Part shown: positions 20,228 to 30,100 of the stretch, one piece after another
How positions within the stretch are numbered: the stretch's first letter is position 1
Layout of the letters: every line of letters starts with the position of its first letter
DNA from: an uncultured Opitutia bacterium
Lineage (GTDB): Bacteria; Verrucomicrobiota; Verrucomicrobiia; Opitutales; Opitutaceae
Length of the DNA: 64,000 bases
Direction of reading: 5' to 3'
NCBI GenBank assembly: GCA_903840415.1
Contig: CAIMFY010000091.1
Coordinates: 28,323-92,322, forward strand
Made by a program: the position numbers and the translations under genes
Notes under the pieces: generated by a model
Told to the model about the DNA's origin: nothing
Database searches by the model: none
Seen by the model: the letters and a program-made list of their open reading frames with translations, nothing else

Positions 20228-21406
20228 ATGAATGCACCGCCCATGCTGCCCGCGACGTTGCACGCTCCGCCGGAGCGTCTGACGCCCGGTGAAATCCTCC
20301 GGCAATCTGCCGATCTGGGTGACCTCGCGGGCCTCGCCGCCTTGCTCGACTGCATGCCGGACTGGGTGATGATCCTGAACGAGCAGCGGCAGATTATTTT
20401 TGGCAATCAGGCGCTGCGAGCTTTCGTGGGCGAACCAGCCGGCGGCAACCTGCTCGGGAAGCGCCCGGGCGAATTGCTCGACTGTCAGCAGGCCGGCGTC
20501 GCACCGGCCGGTTGCGGCACGAGCGAAGCCTGCCGCACCTGCGGCGCCGTCAACGCCATCCTTGGCGCCCTCGACGGCAAGAGCGTGGTACACGAATGCC
20601 GCATCTCCAACACCACCATCGACGCCTACGATCTGCGCATCCAGGCGAGCCCGTTTCGCTGGCAGGGCAGCCATTATGCACTCGTGATCGCTGTGGACAT
20701 CAGCGACGAAAAACGCCGCCAGGTGCTTGAGCGGATTTTTTTCCACGATCTCCTCAACACTGCCGGCAACCTCCAAGGCCTCTCCGAACTCATCCGGACC
20801 AATCCCGCCTCTGTGGCGGAGTTCTCGCAGGATCTGCATGAAACCGCCGAGACGCTCGTGAACGAAATCCGCAGTCAGCACTTGCTGCTGGCCGCCGAGC
20901 GCAACGAACTGCCCGTCAAGTTTTCGCCCACGGAATCGCAGCCCCTGCTCGAATCCGTCGCGCAGTCCTACCGCCATCACTCGGTCGCCAAAGGCAAGAC
21001 CATCGCGATCGCCCCGGCGCCCGCACCGTTCACGATCGCAACGGATGCGACGCTGCTCCACCGCGTCCTCAGCAATCTGCTGAAAAACGCGCTCGAAGCC
21101 AGTTCGCCCGGCGCGACGATCGAGCTCGGCGCGGCCGAATCCGCCGATCGATTTGTGTTTTGGTGCCACAATTCCGGCGCCATCCCACGCCCGATCCAGC
21201 TCCAGCTGTTCCAGCGCAGTTTCTCGACCAAGGGCCCGGGCCGCGGGGTTGGCACCTACAGCATCCGACTGCTGACCGAGCGTTACCTCGGCGGTAAAGT
21301 GAGCTTCGTCTCGGAGCCGACCACTGGCACGCGTTTCGAATTGTCGTTTTCTAAAAACGCGGGCGTCGGCTCAACCGGATTGCCTCCTCACCGCGGGAAG
21401 TCATGA
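20228..21406 (+). CDS. PAS-domain histidine kinase with four-cysteine motif
   Basis: A 392-residue soluble kinase. A PAS domain (about 35-165) holds four Cys: Cys86, Cys96, Cys102 and Cys105 (DCQQAG, then GCGTSEACRTCGA). That spacing suggests a metal or redox site. The phospho-acceptor region reads FFHDLLNTAGNLQGLSE (about 175-190) and the ATPase N-box LSNLLKNALEA. The G boxes are of a variant type: CHNSGAIP replaces the usual DxGxG, followed by FQRSFSTKGPGRGVGTYS, which is typical of this kinase subfamily. No membrane segment, so it senses a cytoplasmic signal. It lies 66 bp before the hybrid kinase and divergent from a single receiver, its likely partner. Confidence 0.86.
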   Translation: MNAPPMLPATLHAPPERLTPGEILRQSADLGDLAGLAALLDCMPDWVMILNEQRQIIFGNQALRAFVGEPAGGNLLGKRPGELLDCQQAGVAPAGCGTSEACRTCGAVNAILGALDGKSVVHECRISNTTIDAYDLRIQASPFRWQGSHYALVIAVDISDEKRRQVLERIFFHDLLNTAGNLQGLSELIRTNPASVAEFSQDLHETAETLVNEIRSQHLLLAAERNELPVKFSPTESQPLLESVAQSYRHHSVAKGKTIAIAPAPAPFTIATDATLLHRVLSNLLKNALEASSPGATIELGAAESADRFVFWCHNSGAIPRPIQLQLFQRSFSTKGPGRGVGTYSIRLLTERYLGGKVSFVSEPTTGTRFELSFSKNAGVGSTGLPPHRGKS

Positions 21407-21472
21407 TATAGCCATGGGAGAAATCCCGACACCGCTGCTTGACGAACCGTCGCTCCAATTGCACCCCTCGCC

Positions 21473-23407
21473 ATGACCACGCCGCTCCACTGCCTGATCG
21501 TTGAGGACTCGGAAAACGATGCGCAGTTGCTGCTACGCCAACTCCACACCGGCGGCTACGAGGTGACGTGGCAACGCGTAGAAACCCCCGAGGCTATGCA
21601 GGCCGCGCTCACCCACCCGTCGTGGGAGATCGTGATCTCCGGCTATGAGCTGGCGCGGTTCAGCGGCCCTGCGGCGTTGGAAATTCTGCAGGCCAGCGGA
21701 CTGGATTTGCCATTCATCATCGTGTCCGGCAAAATCGCCGAAGACGACGCCGTCGCGATGATGCGGACCGGCGCCCATGATTATCTCATGAAAGATCGGC
21801 TGGCCCACCTCGTGCCGGCCGTGCGGCGGGAGTTGCGCGAAGCCGTGAATCGGCGCGAGCGCCGGCGGGCGGAGGCTGAACTGCGGGTCAGCGAGGAACG
21901 CTACCGCACCCTCTTCGAAAACAATCCTCTGCCGATGTGGGTCCATGATGTCGAATCGCTGCAGTTTCTGGCGATCAACGAATCCGCCGTGCGCCACTAC
22001 GGCTACACGCGGGGGGAATTTCTCGGGATGACGATTCGGCAGATCTGCCATCCCGAAGATCTGGCCGGGTTGCTGTTGCGCATTGAGCACGATCAGACCG
22101 TGGGCGAATCGGCCGGCGAAGTGCGGCACCGGCGGAAGGATGGGACGATCATTCAGACGGAGACTTTCTCCAAGCCGCTGACGTTTGAGGGCCGCGCCGC
22201 CCGGCTGGTGCTCGCGAATGACGTCACCGAAAAAAGACTGTTCGAAAAAAAATTCCTCCATGCGCAGCGGCTGGAAAGCATCGGCATGCTTGCCGCCGGC
22301 ATCGCCCACGATCTCAATAACGTGCTTGCCCCGATCGTGTTTGCCGCGCCCATGCTGCGTGAACACCTGTCGACCCCGCGCGACGCGAAGATGATCGACA
22401 CCATCGAGCAGAGCGCGGGGCGCGGCGCGGCGCTCGTGAAACAGATCCTCGGCTTTGTGCACACGACGAGCAGCGAGTTCCAGCCCACCCAAGTGAAACA
22501 CCTCGCCCGCGACATCGCCAGCGTCATCGAGGAGACGTTCCCCAAGTCCATCGAGTTGGAGCAGCATATCCCGAGCAACCTCTGGCCGGTGCAGGGCAAC
22601 GCGACGCAACTGCACCAAGTACTAATGAATCTGTGCGTCAACGCCCGCGACGCCATGCCGCAGGGTGGCAAGCTGCGCCTCGTGGCGGCCAACCGCCAAC
22701 TCGACGCCGCGGAAGCCGCGACCATCCCTGGCGCTCATCCGGGCGCCTGGCTAGTGCTCGAGATCGGCGACACCGGCACGGGAATCGCGCCCGAGGTGTT
22801 GGAACAAATTTGGACGCCATTCTTCACCACCAAGCCCGCGGGCAAAGGCACCGGGCTGGGGCTCTCCACCGTGCGCAGCATTGTGCTCGGTCATCACGGC
22901 TTCATCCAACTGCAGACCGCCGCCGGCCACGGCACGACGTTCCGCGTCTTCCTGCCGGCCATCGAAAGCGAAGTTATCCGCGCGACGAGCACGACCCCCG
23001 CTGAAATCTCCGGCGGTCACCAAGAACTCATCCTGATCGTGGACGACGATGCCGCCATTCGTGGCATCGTCACCACGATCCTGGAAGAGCACGGCTATCG
23101 CGTCGTAGCCTGTGCCGACGGCGTGGAAGCGTTCGCGCAGTTTCAAGCCCAACGCGAGGCGATCGCGCTGGTCGTGACCGATGTCGACATGCCGCGGCTC
23201 GGCGGCTTGGGGCTGGTGCAGGCCATCCTGCGGATTCGCCCCGAAACCCGCATCCTCGCGATGAGCGGGTTGTCCGCCCGCTCCACCGGCGGCGCTGACC
23301 TCCCAACGATCCAAACCGTGGCGCATGCGTTTCTCCGCAAACCATTCAAAACCGAAGATCTGCTCGGCGCCGTGCACCAACTGCTGCAACGAGCCGAAAA
23401 AAACTAA
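21473..23407 (+). CDS. Hybrid histidine kinase: degenerate receiver, PAS, kinase, receiver
   Basis: A 644-residue soluble phosphorelay protein. The N-terminal receiver (1-125) has the acidic pair Glu11-Asp12 and Lys near YLMKD, but the phospho-acceptor is Gly57 (VISGYELARFSG) where relatives read ISDY; one base (GGC for GAC) would explain it. A PAS domain follows (about 145-265), then a HisKA domain with AGIAHDLNNVLAPI and a complete ATPase (N-box LMNLCVNARDAM, DTGTGIAP, TPFFTTK, GKGTGLGLS). A C-terminal receiver has Asp in VVTDVDMP and Lys in LRKPFK. It is six bases upstream of a single receiver, so the two are cotranscribed. Confidence 0.92.
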   Translation: MTTPLHCLIVEDSENDAQLLLRQLHTGGYEVTWQRVETPEAMQAALTHPSWEIVISGYELARFSGPAALEILQASGLDLPFIIVSGKIAEDDAVAMMRTGAHDYLMKDRLAHLVPAVRRELREAVNRRERRRAEAELRVSEERYRTLFENNPLPMWVHDVESLQFLAINESAVRHYGYTRGEFLGMTIRQICHPEDLAGLLLRIEHDQTVGESAGEVRHRRKDGTIIQTETFSKPLTFEGRAARLVLANDVTEKRLFEKKFLHAQRLESIGMLAAGIAHDLNNVLAPIVFAAPMLREHLSTPRDAKMIDTIEQSAGRGAALVKQILGFVHTTSSEFQPTQVKHLARDIASVIEETFPKSIELEQHIPSNLWPVQGNATQLHQVLMNLCVNARDAMPQGGKLRLVAANRQLDAAEAATIPGAHPGAWLVLEIGDTGTGIAPEVLEQIWTPFFTTKPAGKGTGLGLSTVRSIVLGHHGFIQLQTAAGHGTTFRVFLPAIESEVIRATSTTPAEISGGHQELILIVDDDAAIRGIVTTILEEHGYRVVACADGVEAFAQFQAQREAIALVVTDVDMPRLGGLGLVQAILRIRPETRILAMSGLSARSTGGADLPTIQTVAHAFLRKPFKTEDLLGAVHQLLQRAEKN

Positions 23408-23413
23408 TCCGCC

Positions 23414-23803
23414 ATGCCCTCTCTCCTCCTTATTGAAGACGACGCCCTCATTCGGGAGGCGCTCGCCACGGCGCTCATCGACCGCGGCTATACCGTTCTC
23501 CAAGCCGAAGATGGCGTGCAAGGCGTGAAGCGGTTTCGCGCCACGCCCACCGATCTCGTCCTCACCGACATCGTGATGCCGAACATGGAGGGCATCGCTC
23601 TGATCACGGAGTTGCGCCGCGATTTCCCGCAACTCGGCATCATCGCGATGTCGGGCGGAGTCGCGCACGAACCCGACCTCTACCTGAAAATCGCCGGCAA
23701 GTTCGGGGCCAATCGCACCCTCCGGAAACCCTTCGACCTGCCGACGCTGCTCGCCGCCGTCGCGGAAGTGCTCGCCACCACCGGCCGTAATCGCACCGCA
23801 TGA
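23414..23803 (+). CDS. Single-domain response regulator (receiver)
   Basis: A 129-residue stand-alone receiver six bases after the hybrid kinase stop. Acidic pocket EDD (8-10), phospho-acceptor Asp52 (VLTDIVMP), Ser80 switch and Lys105 (TLRKPFD). Between the switch and the Lys it has an extended loop (GGVAHEPDLYLKIAGKFGA) shared with the receiver at 62.6 kb (GAIPNADLYLGIATNLGV). No output domain. The close spacing argues that the hybrid kinase passes phosphate to it. Confidence 0.9.
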   Translation: MPSLLLIEDDALIREALATALIDRGYTVLQAEDGVQGVKRFRATPTDLVLTDIVMPNMEGIALITELRRDFPQLGIIAMSGGVAHEPDLYLKIAGKFGANRTLRKPFDLPTLLAAVAEVLATTGRNRTA

Positions 23804-23846
23804 TTACCTCAAGTCGGAGCCGGGACGGACCGAAGATTAGAAAAAG

Positions 23847-24401
23847 ATGTCGGGTTCCCTTATGAATCACCGCGCTGGGAAACTGGTCGCGCTGACGTTG
23901 ATCTGCGCGCTCACCCCGCTGCGGCTCGACGCGGTGACGCTCGCCGACCTGCTGGGCGATCCGAAGCTGACGCCGAAGCGTTTCGCCGCGGAGTTTGAGC
24001 GCTTCGAGTATGAATTTCACCCCGAGGTGCAGCCAGCCGATGTGTTTCTCGAATCCGAACGCGGCGATTGCGACGACTACGCGGTCCTCGCGGATTACGT
24101 GCTGACGCGGAAAAACTTCCCCACCCGGCTGGTGCGCATCTCGCTCGTGGGCCGCATCGCTCACGACGTCTGCTACGTGATTCCCAGCAAAGCCTATCTC
24201 GACTACAACAACCGGAAATATGCCCGGAATCTTGAGAGCAGCGGCCGCCGCCTGCGCCAAATTGCAAATGAGGTTGCCGACTCATTCGAGGCCAACTGGA
24301 CTTCCGTCTCGGAATATACCTACGACTATAACACCGAGAGGAAGACCTTTCGCGTCACCGTCGTAAAAACTGATCCCCCCGCCCGCGATCCCGACGCCTA
24401 A
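23847..24401 (+). CDS. Exported transglutaminase-like cysteine protease
   Basis: A 184-residue protein with a leader (KLVALTLICALTPLRLDA). The core has a transglutaminase-like triad pattern: Cys75 in ERGDCDDYAVLADYVL, His106 in RIAHDVCYV and Asp119 in KAYLDYNN. That arrangement is found in papain-fold peptidases and in bacterial periplasmic transglutaminase-like proteins, some of which (LapG type) act together with membrane signalling. Here it sits between a receiver (44 bp upstream) and a CHASE3-PAS membrane sensor (13 bp downstream), so a role in periplasmic signal input is plausible but unproved. A second Met at 23862 is an equally possible start. Confidence 0.72.
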   Translation: MSGSLMNHRAGKLVALTLICALTPLRLDAVTLADLLGDPKLTPKRFAAEFERFEYEFHPEVQPADVFLESERGDCDDYAVLADYVLTRKNFPTRLVRISLVGRIAHDVCYVIPSKAYLDYNNRKYARNLESSGRRLRQIANEVADSFEANWTSVSEYTYDYNTERKTFRVTVVKTDPPARDPDA

Positions 24402-24414
24402 ACCGCGCCCCGCC

Positions 24415-25590
24415 ATGCCCGACCTCCCGCCCACCTCGCCGCCGCCGGATCGCACGATTCGGCGGATGCTCGCGTTATTCGCGATCATCTCGGCCGTGCT
24501 CATCGCGGTGGTCGCCATCGCGGTGCGCAACATCAACCGCGCCGAGACGAGCAGCGACTGGGTGAACCACACCCACGCCGTGATTCTCGAGGCCGATGCC
24601 GTGCTCGTCGGCGTGCATGCCGGGGAGAGCGCGCTGCGGACGTTTGCGATGACGGGCGATGCCCGCGATCAAGCCGCCGCCCGCGAGGCGTTTGCCGCCA
24701 TGAGCGAAGACTTGGAAATCGCCAAGGCCCTCACACGCGACGCGCCGCCCCAGCACGAGCAGATCCTCCGGCTCGAGGCGCTCGCGACCAAGCGGGCCGA
24801 CATCGCGCAACGCGTGTTCGCCGCGTGGCCAGCCGACCAGCCGGAAGCCATCCGCCTGTTGACGGGGGCGGAAGCTACCGCCGCCTCGATCGGTGAAATT
24901 CGCCGCATCGGCGACAAGCTGAAGGACGACGAAATGGCGCTACTTGCGGAGCGCGACACCGCTTCCTACCTGCAAGCCCAGACCACGCGCTGGACGGTCT
25001 GGAGCGGCGTGGTGCTCGATTTTATCCTGCTCGGTCTCGTCGCCTGGCTCATCCGCGACGATCTCGCCGCACGGCGCCGCATCGCCGCCGCGCTCGAGCA
25101 GGCCAACGCGCAACTCGAGACCAAGGTGCGGGAGCGCACCGCCGAACTTTCCACCACCAACGAAAAACTCGTCGCCGAAAATCTGGAGCAACGCTGGGCC
25201 CAGCAGGCTGCCGAACACCAACTGCGTTACTATCAGATCGTGTTCAACTCCCTCAATGATCTCGTGCTCGTCATCACGAAGGCGATGAACATCTCGCGGG
25301 TAAATTCCGCCGTCACCCGCGTGACCGCCCACGATCCCTCGGCCTTGATCGACCGGCCACTCGCCAGTTTCGTGCAACTCGCCGACCACGCGGAAGCCGC
25401 CCTCGATCCGCTCGCGCAGGCGCTGCGCGAAGGCCGCGAGGTGCGCTCGCAACCCGCCGTAATCACTGATGCCCGGGGCCGCCGGGTGCCGGCGCGGCTC
25501 ACGCTGTTCCCCGTGCGCGACCGCGACAAGGTCGTCGGCGGAGTGGTCGTCCTTGAACTGCTGACGCTCGATTCGTCACCCGCCGCCTAA
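24415..25590 (+). CDS. CHASE3-PAS membrane sensor without kinase domain
   Basis: A 391-residue protein: membrane helix about 18-40, a helical periplasmic sensor of CHASE3 type (about 42-190, with GESALRTFAMTGDARDQ), second membrane helix about 194-213, a coiled coil (about 220-262, AALEQANAQLETKVRERTAE), then a PAS domain (about 270-385, FNSLNDLVLVITKAMNISRVN). It stops there; no His phospho-acceptor or ATPase follows, and the next gene is a receiver 18 bp downstream. So it senses an envelope signal but must act through another protein, perhaps by pairing with a kinase. The frame is clean to the stop, so a frameshifted kinase is not apparent. Confidence 0.82.
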   Translation: MPDLPPTSPPPDRTIRRMLALFAIISAVLIAVVAIAVRNINRAETSSDWVNHTHAVILEADAVLVGVHAGESALRTFAMTGDARDQAAAREAFAAMSEDLEIAKALTRDAPPQHEQILRLEALATKRADIAQRVFAAWPADQPEAIRLLTGAEATAASIGEIRRIGDKLKDDEMALLAERDTASYLQAQTTRWTVWSGVVLDFILLGLVAWLIRDDLAARRRIAAALEQANAQLETKVRERTAELSTTNEKLVAENLEQRWAQQAAEHQLRYYQIVFNSLNDLVLVITKAMNISRVNSAVTRVTAHDPSALIDRPLASFVQLADHAEAALDPLAQALREGREVRSQPAVITDARGRRVPARLTLFPVRDRDKVVGGVVVLELLTLDSSPAA

Positions 25591-25608
25591 TCGCTTTCGG
25601 CCGCCTCC

Positions 25609-25974
25609 ATGAAAAAACACATCTTAATCGTCGATGACGAAGTCGAGATTCGCGACTTGCTCCAACTCTTCCTCACCAGCAGCGGCTACCGTGTGTCGGC
25701 GGTCGAAACTTCGCTTGAGGCGCAACGCCTCGTCCTGACCGACAAGCCCGACCTCATTATCTCCGATCTCCAACTGGAGGATTCGGACGGGCTCGAGATG
25801 ATCGAGAAGTTGCGGGCCACGCTGCGCGACACTCCGGTCATTCTGCTCACGGGCGTGCTGTTCGATGCGCAGTCGTTTCGCGACACGCTCAGCAAAAAGG
25901 TCTCGTTGTATTTGATCAAAACCACCCCGCTGGCCCGCATCAAAGTGGAGATCGACCGGCTGCTGGGCAAGTAG
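25609..25974 (+). CDS. Single-domain response regulator (receiver)
   Basis: A 121-residue receiver with DDE pocket (9-11), phospho-acceptor Asp53 (LIISDLQLEDSDG), Thr81 switch and Lys104 (YLIKTTP). It lacks the extended loop found in the other single receivers of this window and ends in IDRLLGK without an output domain. It lies 18 bp after the CHASE3-PAS sensor and closes the plus-strand run from 20.2 kb. Its stop faces the stop of an ECF sigma gene 27 bp away. Confidence 0.88.
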   Translation: MKKHILIVDDEVEIRDLLQLFLTSSGYRVSAVETSLEAQRLVLTDKPDLIISDLQLEDSDGLEMIEKLRATLRDTPVILLTGVLFDAQSFRDTLSKKVSLYLIKTTPLARIKVEIDRLLGK

Positions 25975-26001
25975 GTCGGCGCGCTGGCCAGCACTCGCAT
26001 C

Positions 26002-26781
26002 TCACGCGCAGGCGACGGCCAACCGCCCGGCCGCACGCGGTCGCTCGAACCATTCCGCCGGCTCCGCGTCCAGCGAAAATTCGGGGCACGCCTCCGCCAG
26101 CTGCGAGCGCAGATTCTGGCGGGCGCGAGCGATGCGACTTTTGACCGTGCCGACGTTGATGCCGAGGGCGGCGGCGATTTCGTCGTAGGAGTGGTGTAGC
26201 TGGTTGCGCAAGGTGAGGATTTCGCGGTGACGGGCGTCGAGTTTCTCCATGCACGCGGCGACGAGCGCGGCGAACTCACTCGTCACCGCCTCCTGCGCCG
26301 GATCCGCCGCCTCGCCCGCGATGAGATCGGCAAACGTCGCGGTGCTGTCCGCGGTGAGCGTGTGATCAAGCGAGAGCGTGGCATGCCGGCGGCGACGGAA
26401 AAAATACCAGTAGCGGTTACGCGCGAGGTTAAGGGCGATGCGGTGCAGCCAGGTGGCGAGCGAGGAATCGCCGCGAAAGCGCGCGAGACTGCGGTGGGCG
26501 CGAATGAAGGTGTCCTGCGCGATTTCCTCGGCGTCGGCGTGGTTGCGCAGCAACGATACAGCGACCGCGAAGATTTTTTCGCGATGGCGGGTCATGATTT
26601 CGACAAAGGCGGACTCATCGCCGGCATGAAAACGGCGGACGAGGGCGGCATCATGCGCGGCGGCCGCCTGCGCCCCAAGCCGGCGCTCGCCCACCGGTGC
26701 GGTGGCGTTCCAAGCGGCGCGATCCGAGGCGCGGGCGGGAGAAGTCGGGGCCGGAGAAAAAGCGTAAGTCATGGAGGACAT
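26002..26781 (-). CDS. ECF-type sigma factor (RpoE-like)
   Basis: A 259-residue extracytoplasmic-function sigma factor. After about 45 unconserved residues comes region 2 (VRRFHAGDESAFVEIMTRH, then ADAEEIAQDTFIRAHRSLARF) and the -10 recognition helix SLATWLHRIALNLARNRYW. A linker of about 45 residues leads to region 4 (KLDARHREILTLRNQL, HHSYDEIAAALGINVGTVKS). The C-terminal 30 residues are not sigma-like and may bind a partner. No anti-sigma gene follows on this strand; the downstream neighbours are the convergent receivers. Its start is divergent from the Oar-like receptor gene, 348 bp away. Confidence 0.9.
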   Translation of the reverse strand: MSSMTYAFSPAPTSPARASDRAAWNATAPVGERRLGAQAAAAHDAALVRRFHAGDESAFVEIMTRHREKIFAVAVSLLRNHADAEEIAQDTFIRAHRSLARFRGDSSLATWLHRIALNLARNRYWYFFRRRRHATLSLDHTLTADSTATFADLIAGEAADPAQEAVTSEFAALVAACMEKLDARHREILTLRNQLHHSYDEIAAALGINVGTVKSRIARARQNLRSQLAEACPEFSLDAEPAEWFERPRAAGRLAVACA

Positions 26782-27129
26782 TGGGTTGAGGATGCGAATG
26801 CTCCTTTCCTCTACCTCGCCGCATGCCAGCGAACCGCGCAGCGGCGGAAGTCACTGGACCACCGTCGGGTTAAAAATTCAGGCACCAATTTCCGTCCGCT
26901 CGCCGGTCGCGAAATCGTGCAAGCTGCGCGGTGCGCCAGGCCCGGATCGTGCAGGGTGCAGCGCATGCGTTCGACTCCCGCGCAAGCGAAAAAACCGGCG
27001 TTACGATTTCGCGAACACTTACCGAACGTGTGCTCGGGACTTGACTGCTATTTTTGAGAGGTCTTGCCTTCTTTTCAACCAGCTGCCGACGACACCGCCG
27101 ACACACCACATAATACGTAACCAAGAGCT
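26782..27129. other. Intergenic region between divergent sigma factor and TonB receptor genes
   Basis: 348 bases without a gene, serving both divergent genes. I see a TTGACT at 27041-27046 with a T-rich spacer, a possible -35 for the receptor, but no convincing -10. The receptor mRNA leader ends in an A-rich CCAAGAGCT before the ATG. No repeats or hairpins of note. Confidence 0.5.
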
Positions 27130-30100
27130 ATGAAAAAAACCGCGATCAAATACCTGCTGAGTTGCCTGCTTGCCGTAAGCAGCGTTCTCGCACCCACCGT
27201 CTTGGGTCAAGGCGTGGCCTCCTCCACCATTAGTGGCACCGTTCTGGACGCCTCGGGCAAACCGTTAGTCGGTGCCCTTGTCACTGCGGTCCACGGTCCG
27301 ACTAATTCCAGCGTCACCACGCTGACCAATGCCTCCGGCCGCTACAATCTGCCCGGTCTGCGCGTCGGTGGTCCCTACATCGTGAGCGCCACCGCCAACG
27401 GCGTGAAGACCAAGGAATTGACCGACGTAAATCTTGAACTGAGCCAAGTCTACACTGCCGATCTTGCGGTCGAAGGCGCCGGTGAAGTCGTGAAAATGCA
27501 AGCCTTCATCGCCACCGCCGGCGCCGATGCGCTCTTCGACAGCTACGTCACCGGCAGCGGCACCGATCTGGGCCAGCGCCGCATCGACGCCACGCCCACC
27601 ATCTCCCGCGCGCTCACCGACTTTGCCCGCCTCGATCCGCGCGTGACCATCACTGACAAGACGAATGGCGAACTCAGCGTCAGCGGCCAAAACGGCCGTT
27701 ACAACTCGATCCAAATCGACGGCGTGCGCTCGAACGACGTGTTCGGCCTCACCAGCAACGGGCTGCCCTCGCAGGGCAACCCGATCTCGATGGACACGAT
27801 CGAGGCCTTCAACGTCGAAGTCTCGCCCTACGACATCACGCGCAGCGGCTTCACCGGCGCCTCCATCAACGCCGTCACCAAGAGCGGCACGAATGAGTTT
27901 CACGGTTCGTTGCAATACATTTGGACCAACCAGAACATGCGCGCGAAGAACGAGGATCCGACCAACGTCAACTACGGCCTGCGCGAACGTTTCAGCGAAA
28001 AGACGATGGCCGCGACCCTCGGCGGCCCGATCATTAAGGACAAGTTGTTCTTCTTCGGCTCCTATGAAAAATACACGCGCACCGACCCGGTGCCGACGCC
28101 TGGCTTCCAGCCGTCCGATGCCGCGGTGGCGCAAATTCTCTCCGCCTTCAAGGCTTACAATTACGACCCCGGCGTGCTGACCAACTCTGGCAATCAGGAA
28201 AAGAAGGATAACAAGATTCTCGCCAAGTTGGACTGGAACATCAGCGATGCGCAGCGCCTGAGCGTCCGCTACAACCGGACCGTCGGCGAGCAGCCCATCT
28301 TCCAAGACTTCACGACGAGCAATGCGATTTCCTTCAGCAATCACTGGTATGTGAATCACCAGAAGGACACGAACTACGTCGCCACGCTCTACAGCAATTG
28401 GTCACCCAACTTCAAGACCGAGACCAAGGCAGCCTTCAGTATTTACCAAACCGATCGCACCCCCAACGGCACCATTTTCCCGCAGGTCATCATTGGTTCC
28501 GTGCCCAACGCGGCAGGGACGGGCACCGGCAGCGTGTTCATCGGCACGGAAAACTCGACGCAGTTAAATCACCTCAAGGTCAACAACAACAACTACACGT
28601 TTACCGGCACCTATCTGCTCAATGATCACACGATCACGTTTGGCGCCGACTACGAAACGAACCACTTCTGGAATGCCTTTGCACAGGGTATCGATGGCGC
28701 TTACGGCACCAGCACCAGCGCCACTGGATTTGCCTATTCCGCCCTGAGCGCCACGGGTATCAGCGGCATCGCCACCAACTACTCCTACAGTTACTCGCCA
28801 ACGGGTGGCTCGCTCGCCGCCGACTGGGGTTACCAGAATCCGGCACTCTTCGTGCAGGACCAGTGGCACTTCAACAGCCGTCTCACGATCACCGCCGGCC
28901 TGCGCCTCGACATGTTCTCCTCCGACAAGCCTGGCTATAACGCGGCATTGAGTAATTACGCCTGGCCCACCGCCGGAGGCCGCACGATCAATAACAGCAA
29001 CTCGTTCGACGGCCAGAAGCTCGTCGCCCCGCGCGTCAGCTTCAACTACGCGATTGATTCCGACCGCAAGACGCAGCTCCGCGGCGGCATCGGCGTCTTC
29101 CAAGGCAAGGGTCCCGGCGTCTGGATTTCGAACAACTTCTCGAACAACGGCGCACTTATCGCCCAGTCGACCAAGGCGACGCTGGCCACCAGCGGCATCA
29201 CGAACATCACGTTCTCGGCCGATCCGACCAAGCAATACTCCAGCACCGCCGCCCCGACTTACGCGGTGAACATGATGGACGACAATTTCAAGCTGCCCAG
29301 CGCGATGAAGATGAATCTCGCGGTCGACCGTAAACTTCCGTGGGGCGGGCTCGTCGCCACGTTGGGTTACGATGAAACCAAGACGCTCGAGAACTATTAC
29401 TATCAGGATCTCAACCTCCTGCCGGTCGGCACCCTGCCCGATGGCCGTGTGCGCTACAGCGGCCGCGTGAATCCGGGCTACACGAACGTGTTCCTCATGA
29501 AGGACACCAAGAAGGGCGACGCGTATAACTTCACCACCGAAATCAAGAAGCCTTGGAAGAACCACTGGTTCGGCACGTTCTCCTACACCTACGGCTCCGC
29601 GACGGACGTCAGCCCGGTCACGTCCAGCACTGCCGGCTCCAACTACGGCGCCCGTATGGCCTTCAACCCGAATGACGATCAGCTCGGTATCTCGAACTAT
29701 CAGGTGAAGCACCGTTTCGTCGTGAACGCTTCGCGCGAGCTCACGTTCTTCAAGAACTACCGCACCACCGCCTCGCTGTTCTATGAAGCCCGGTCCGGCC
29801 GCCCCTACAGCTACGTCTTCAGCAGCGACGTCAATGCTGACACCGCCAACCAGTCGAACGATCTCTTCTACGTTCCAAATGGTCCGTCCGACCCGAAGGT
29901 CCGCTTCACCACTCAGGCGCAGTCCGATGCGTTCTTTGCTTGGTTGAGTGGCATGAGCGACCTCAAAGGCTATGCCGGCAGCGTCGTCCCGCGCAATAGC
30001 GCCACGAGCAAGTGGATTCACCAACTCGACTTCAACCTCTCGCAGGAGATTCCGATTTGGGGCAACACGAAGGGCGAATTCCGCTTCGACATCCTTAACC

